A DNA stretch of 64,000 bases, from assembly GCF_000220395.1 (NCBI RefSeq), contig NW_004086072.1, forward strand, positions 95,569 to 159,568, in the 5' to 3' direction. Positions 61,548 through 64,000 of this stretch are shown here, piece by piece. This DNA is from Ichthyophthirius multifiliis. Lineage: Eukaryota; Ciliophora; Oligohymenophorea; Hymenostomatida. The stretch's first letter is position 1; each line of letters starts with the position of its first letter. The notes under the pieces were generated by a model. The model was given only the letters and a program-made list of their open reading frames with translations. It ran no database searches and was not told the origin of the DNA. Position numbers and translations under genes: made by a program.

Positions 61548-63001
61548 ATGAAATAATATATTAAGCTTTAAAAGATTGATTATATAATTCTAATATTTTG
61601 TTTTATATATATAATATTAGATGGTATTTTTCACAAATAATTATTTGAAATAAATTATAAATTTACTAAGCTAATATAAATAGGTACTAATTATAATGGT
61701 GGATATTATTTATTCTTTAATATAATAACACAATTTGGATATTCTATAATAATTGGCATATTTTTATTATTAGGATTTGTATTTTTTCCAAATCGTATTT
61801 AAAGTCTAAAAGTATTTATATATACTGTCCTTATGAGTTATGCTATAGCTTTACTAAAAATATGGTACCATGAACCTCGTCCATATTTTGTATATACAGA
61901 TTTGGAAGGATTAGGTTGTGACCCTGAATATGGTAAACCTTCTGGACATGCAATTGTAACCATGGTTTTATATTATTTATTATTTGATTCTTATGCAAAT
62001 AAGAAATTTTACGATTATTCAATAACAAATTCTTTTTAATTTTAATCTTAAGATATCTAATTAAAATATATTATTTAAGTAACTTAAGAAGATTAAGAAA
62101 ATAGAAATAAAGCTAAGAATTTATTTTTGATGAATCCTATTTATTTGATTATTTACTCTATATTAGTTTTTTTAATTGGTATTAGCAGAATTATCTTAGG
62201 TGCACATGGCTTTCATTAGGTTTTATTAGGCTGGGTATATGGTATTGCCTTTATAGTTTTATATAAAGGAATTTTCGACTAATATTTGGATGATTTATTA
62301 CATTTTTATACATACAAATAATTCAAAAGCTTAAGCCACTTGCGATCACATGTAATTATTTTAAATACTATACTTTTTATTATGACTGGAATTAATTTGG
62401 TTTCTTATTATTTTGTTGAAACTTATGCTATTACTGACTATTAGAGAGCTACTTATTAAGAAAACATTAGGAAAAAAACATATTGTTAGAATTTCAAAGT
62501 TAAAAATTTTAATTATTTAACAGATTCATGTCTTAAGGATACTTTTGCTTTACCTTTAGTATATTCAATTTTTATAAATATTATTTATACTAAAGGAGAT
62601 TATTTCCCTTAAGAATGGCTTGATAATTATAAAAATTGCCAATTTTGAAAAAAGTAGCTCGTATTTTTGTTTTAGGAATAGTATTTGGATTACCTACTGG
62701 TTTTTGTGAAATTATTGTATTTTCTAATATATATGTATATTACTTTTTTAAAAATTATTTAAGATCATTTTTAGTTTCTTATGCACTTATTAAAATTTTA
62801 CCTCATGTTTTATTTTTATTAAAATTGGATATTTAAGGCGATTATCTTAAGGTTGATTAAGAATTAAGCTTTTATGATACAATCAATGAAACAGATTTAA
62901 AAAATTATAAAAATTTAAATAGTATACTTTTATATAAATATATTAATATTTAAAAATATATTATAAAAAATAGGAGCTAATAACTTATTATTGAAACATG
63001 A
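61548..63001 (+). CDS. PAP2-superfamily membrane phosphatase, glucose-6-phosphatase-like
   Basis: ATG at 61548, TGA at 62999-63001. The three PAP2 signature motifs are present: KIWYHEPRP (KxxxxxxRP), GKPSGH and SRIILGAHGFHQVLLG. In the third motif the usual Asp after the catalytic His is Gln (HGFHQ, encoded by TAG), as in glucose-6-phosphatases (AHFPHQ; family knowledge). The tryptophan-tyrosine segment and about nine hydrophobic spans fit an endoplasmic-reticulum membrane enzyme that dephosphorylates sugar phosphates or lipids. The C-terminal part (KKVARIFVLGIVFGLPTGF) is one base out of frame with the rest, with the break in the A run near 62631-62635. Confidence 0.82.
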
Positions 63002-64000
63002 TAAAATGATATAAATATAAAATATATTTTTTTATTGAAAAATATAAAAAATAATATATTAAAAAAATATTTTTACCATTTAACATATATATAAAAATTT
63101 ATTTTATAAAATAGTAAAATTAATTTATATATATATAATAATAGAAATTTATATTTAATATATATATTTTTTCTTTTGTTTTGTAATCTTAATTATATAA
63201 TAAAAATATATAAATATTATTTTTTATATATTTATATTTTCAAATATAATTTTTTTTATTTAATCATTTAAATTTATTTTTATAATTAATTATAATTAAT
63301 TATTATAAAATGTAAATAGACATTTATCAAAATTAGACTTTTCTATTATTTTCTTATTTATATTATTTTTATATATTTAAAATTATATAATATAAATAAT
63401 TAATTTATAAAAAATAAAATTTAAAAATAATTATTTTAAAATTTTCAATATTTTTCAATTTATTTATTAAGAAAATTTATTATTCTTATTTTTATATTAT
63501 TACTCCTTGTATTAATATATTTAAATTTTATTAGAAATGTTAATTCTAGAAAATATAAATTATAAATCAATTATATTTTTAAAAATAAAACATTATTTAA
63601 TAGTTTAAAATTGTATGATATAAATATTTTATCAAGAAGTATATTAATATATAATAAAATTATATAAACTATTAAAAAATAATCTTTTATATTCAAATAA
63701 TATTTAATAAATTTATAAAAAAATAAAAATAAAAAAATAATAAAATAAAAGTTTTTAAATAAATTATTATTTCAAATTATATTTATATACAATATAAATA
63801 TTATTTAATTATTTATATATGTTTTAAAAATTAATTTAATATAAATTTTATTATTATAAATATAATAATGAAATTAAAAAAACTAAAAATAAAAAAAGAT
63901 ATAAAAAAATTTTTAAATTAATATATAAATAATATATTTTTTATTTTTTTAAAAAATAAATTATATAAAAAATATGATAAAATAATTTAAAGTAAAAGGA
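63002..64000. other. AT-rich spacer to the right edge
   Basis: No gene, RNA or repeat recognised in the last kilobase. Confidence 0.6.

Noticed and set aside
1-64000. tRNA, rRNA, CRISPR arrays, bacterial promoters or operons
   Set aside because: None was recognised. Introns and the ciliate code mark this as eukaryotic nuclear DNA, so bacterial signals were not expected. A covariance search for tRNAs could not be run.
63002-64000. Possible telomeric end at the right edge
   Set aside because: No G4T2-type repeats occur; the sequence is ordinary AT-rich spacer.

Overview
The window looks like macronuclear DNA of an oligohymenophorean ciliate related to Tetrahymena and, given the extreme A+T content and short spacers, possibly Ichthyophthirius. 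The main evidence is the genetic code. Every convincing protein reads through many in-frame TAA and TAG codons, which sit where glutamine fits, and ends only at TGA. Introns are short (mostly about 40-120 nt) and very AT-rich. Standard-code ORF calling therefore misses almost every gene here. The species name is inference, because no sequence search could be run. No rRNA, tRNA, CRISPR array, insertion sequence or telomeric repeat was recognised.

Layout, left to right. 1-5630 (minus): a large ciliary-type coiled-coil protein cut by the left edge, then a cyclic-nucleotide-binding protein. 8104-10051 (plus): a coiled-coil protein and a triple CX9C mitochondrial protein resembling NDUFA8. 11577-11960 (minus): a small unknown gene. 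13347-20759 (plus): an Elg1/ATAD5-like clamp-loader subunit, an unknown Asn/Gln-rich protein, a disrupted gene, and an unknown protein. 21254-27073 (minus): a large chromatin protein with PHD, extended PHD, second PHD and PLU-1-like regions. 28508-34624: weak small genes flanking a PH-like/CaMK-type kinase at 30667-33449. 35009-42753 (minus): an NDUFAF8-like twin CX9C protein, a multi-pass membrane protein, ARP5 and a MORN-repeat protein. 43000-44346 (plus): an MFS transporter. 44700-47841 (minus): a kinesin-8-like motor. 48000-49058 (plus): a TBCC-domain protein. 49699-55523 (minus): a Gln-rich coiled coil, a DHH/DHHA1 phosphoesterase and a RUN plus Rubicon-homology protein. 56231-56787 (plus): a small coiled-coil gene. 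57439-60995 (minus): centrin and a Gln/Asn-rich protein. 61548-63001 (plus): a PAP2/glucose-6-phosphatase-like membrane enzyme. The rest is AT-rich spacer.

These are independent eukaryotic genes, not operons. Themes recur: cilium and basal-body parts (coiled-coil proteins, kinesin-8, TBCC, centrin, MORN, cyclic-nucleotide binding), chromatin and DNA replication (ARP5, the PHD protein, Elg1-like), and mitochondrial complex I (two CX9C proteins). Many genes show one-base reading-frame breaks, mostly inside A or T runs. This points to homopolymer errors in the assembly rather than wholesale gene decay, although real micro-introns of 19-22 nt are an alternative in a few places. All protein calls come from reading motifs by eye with TAA/TAG as Gln.
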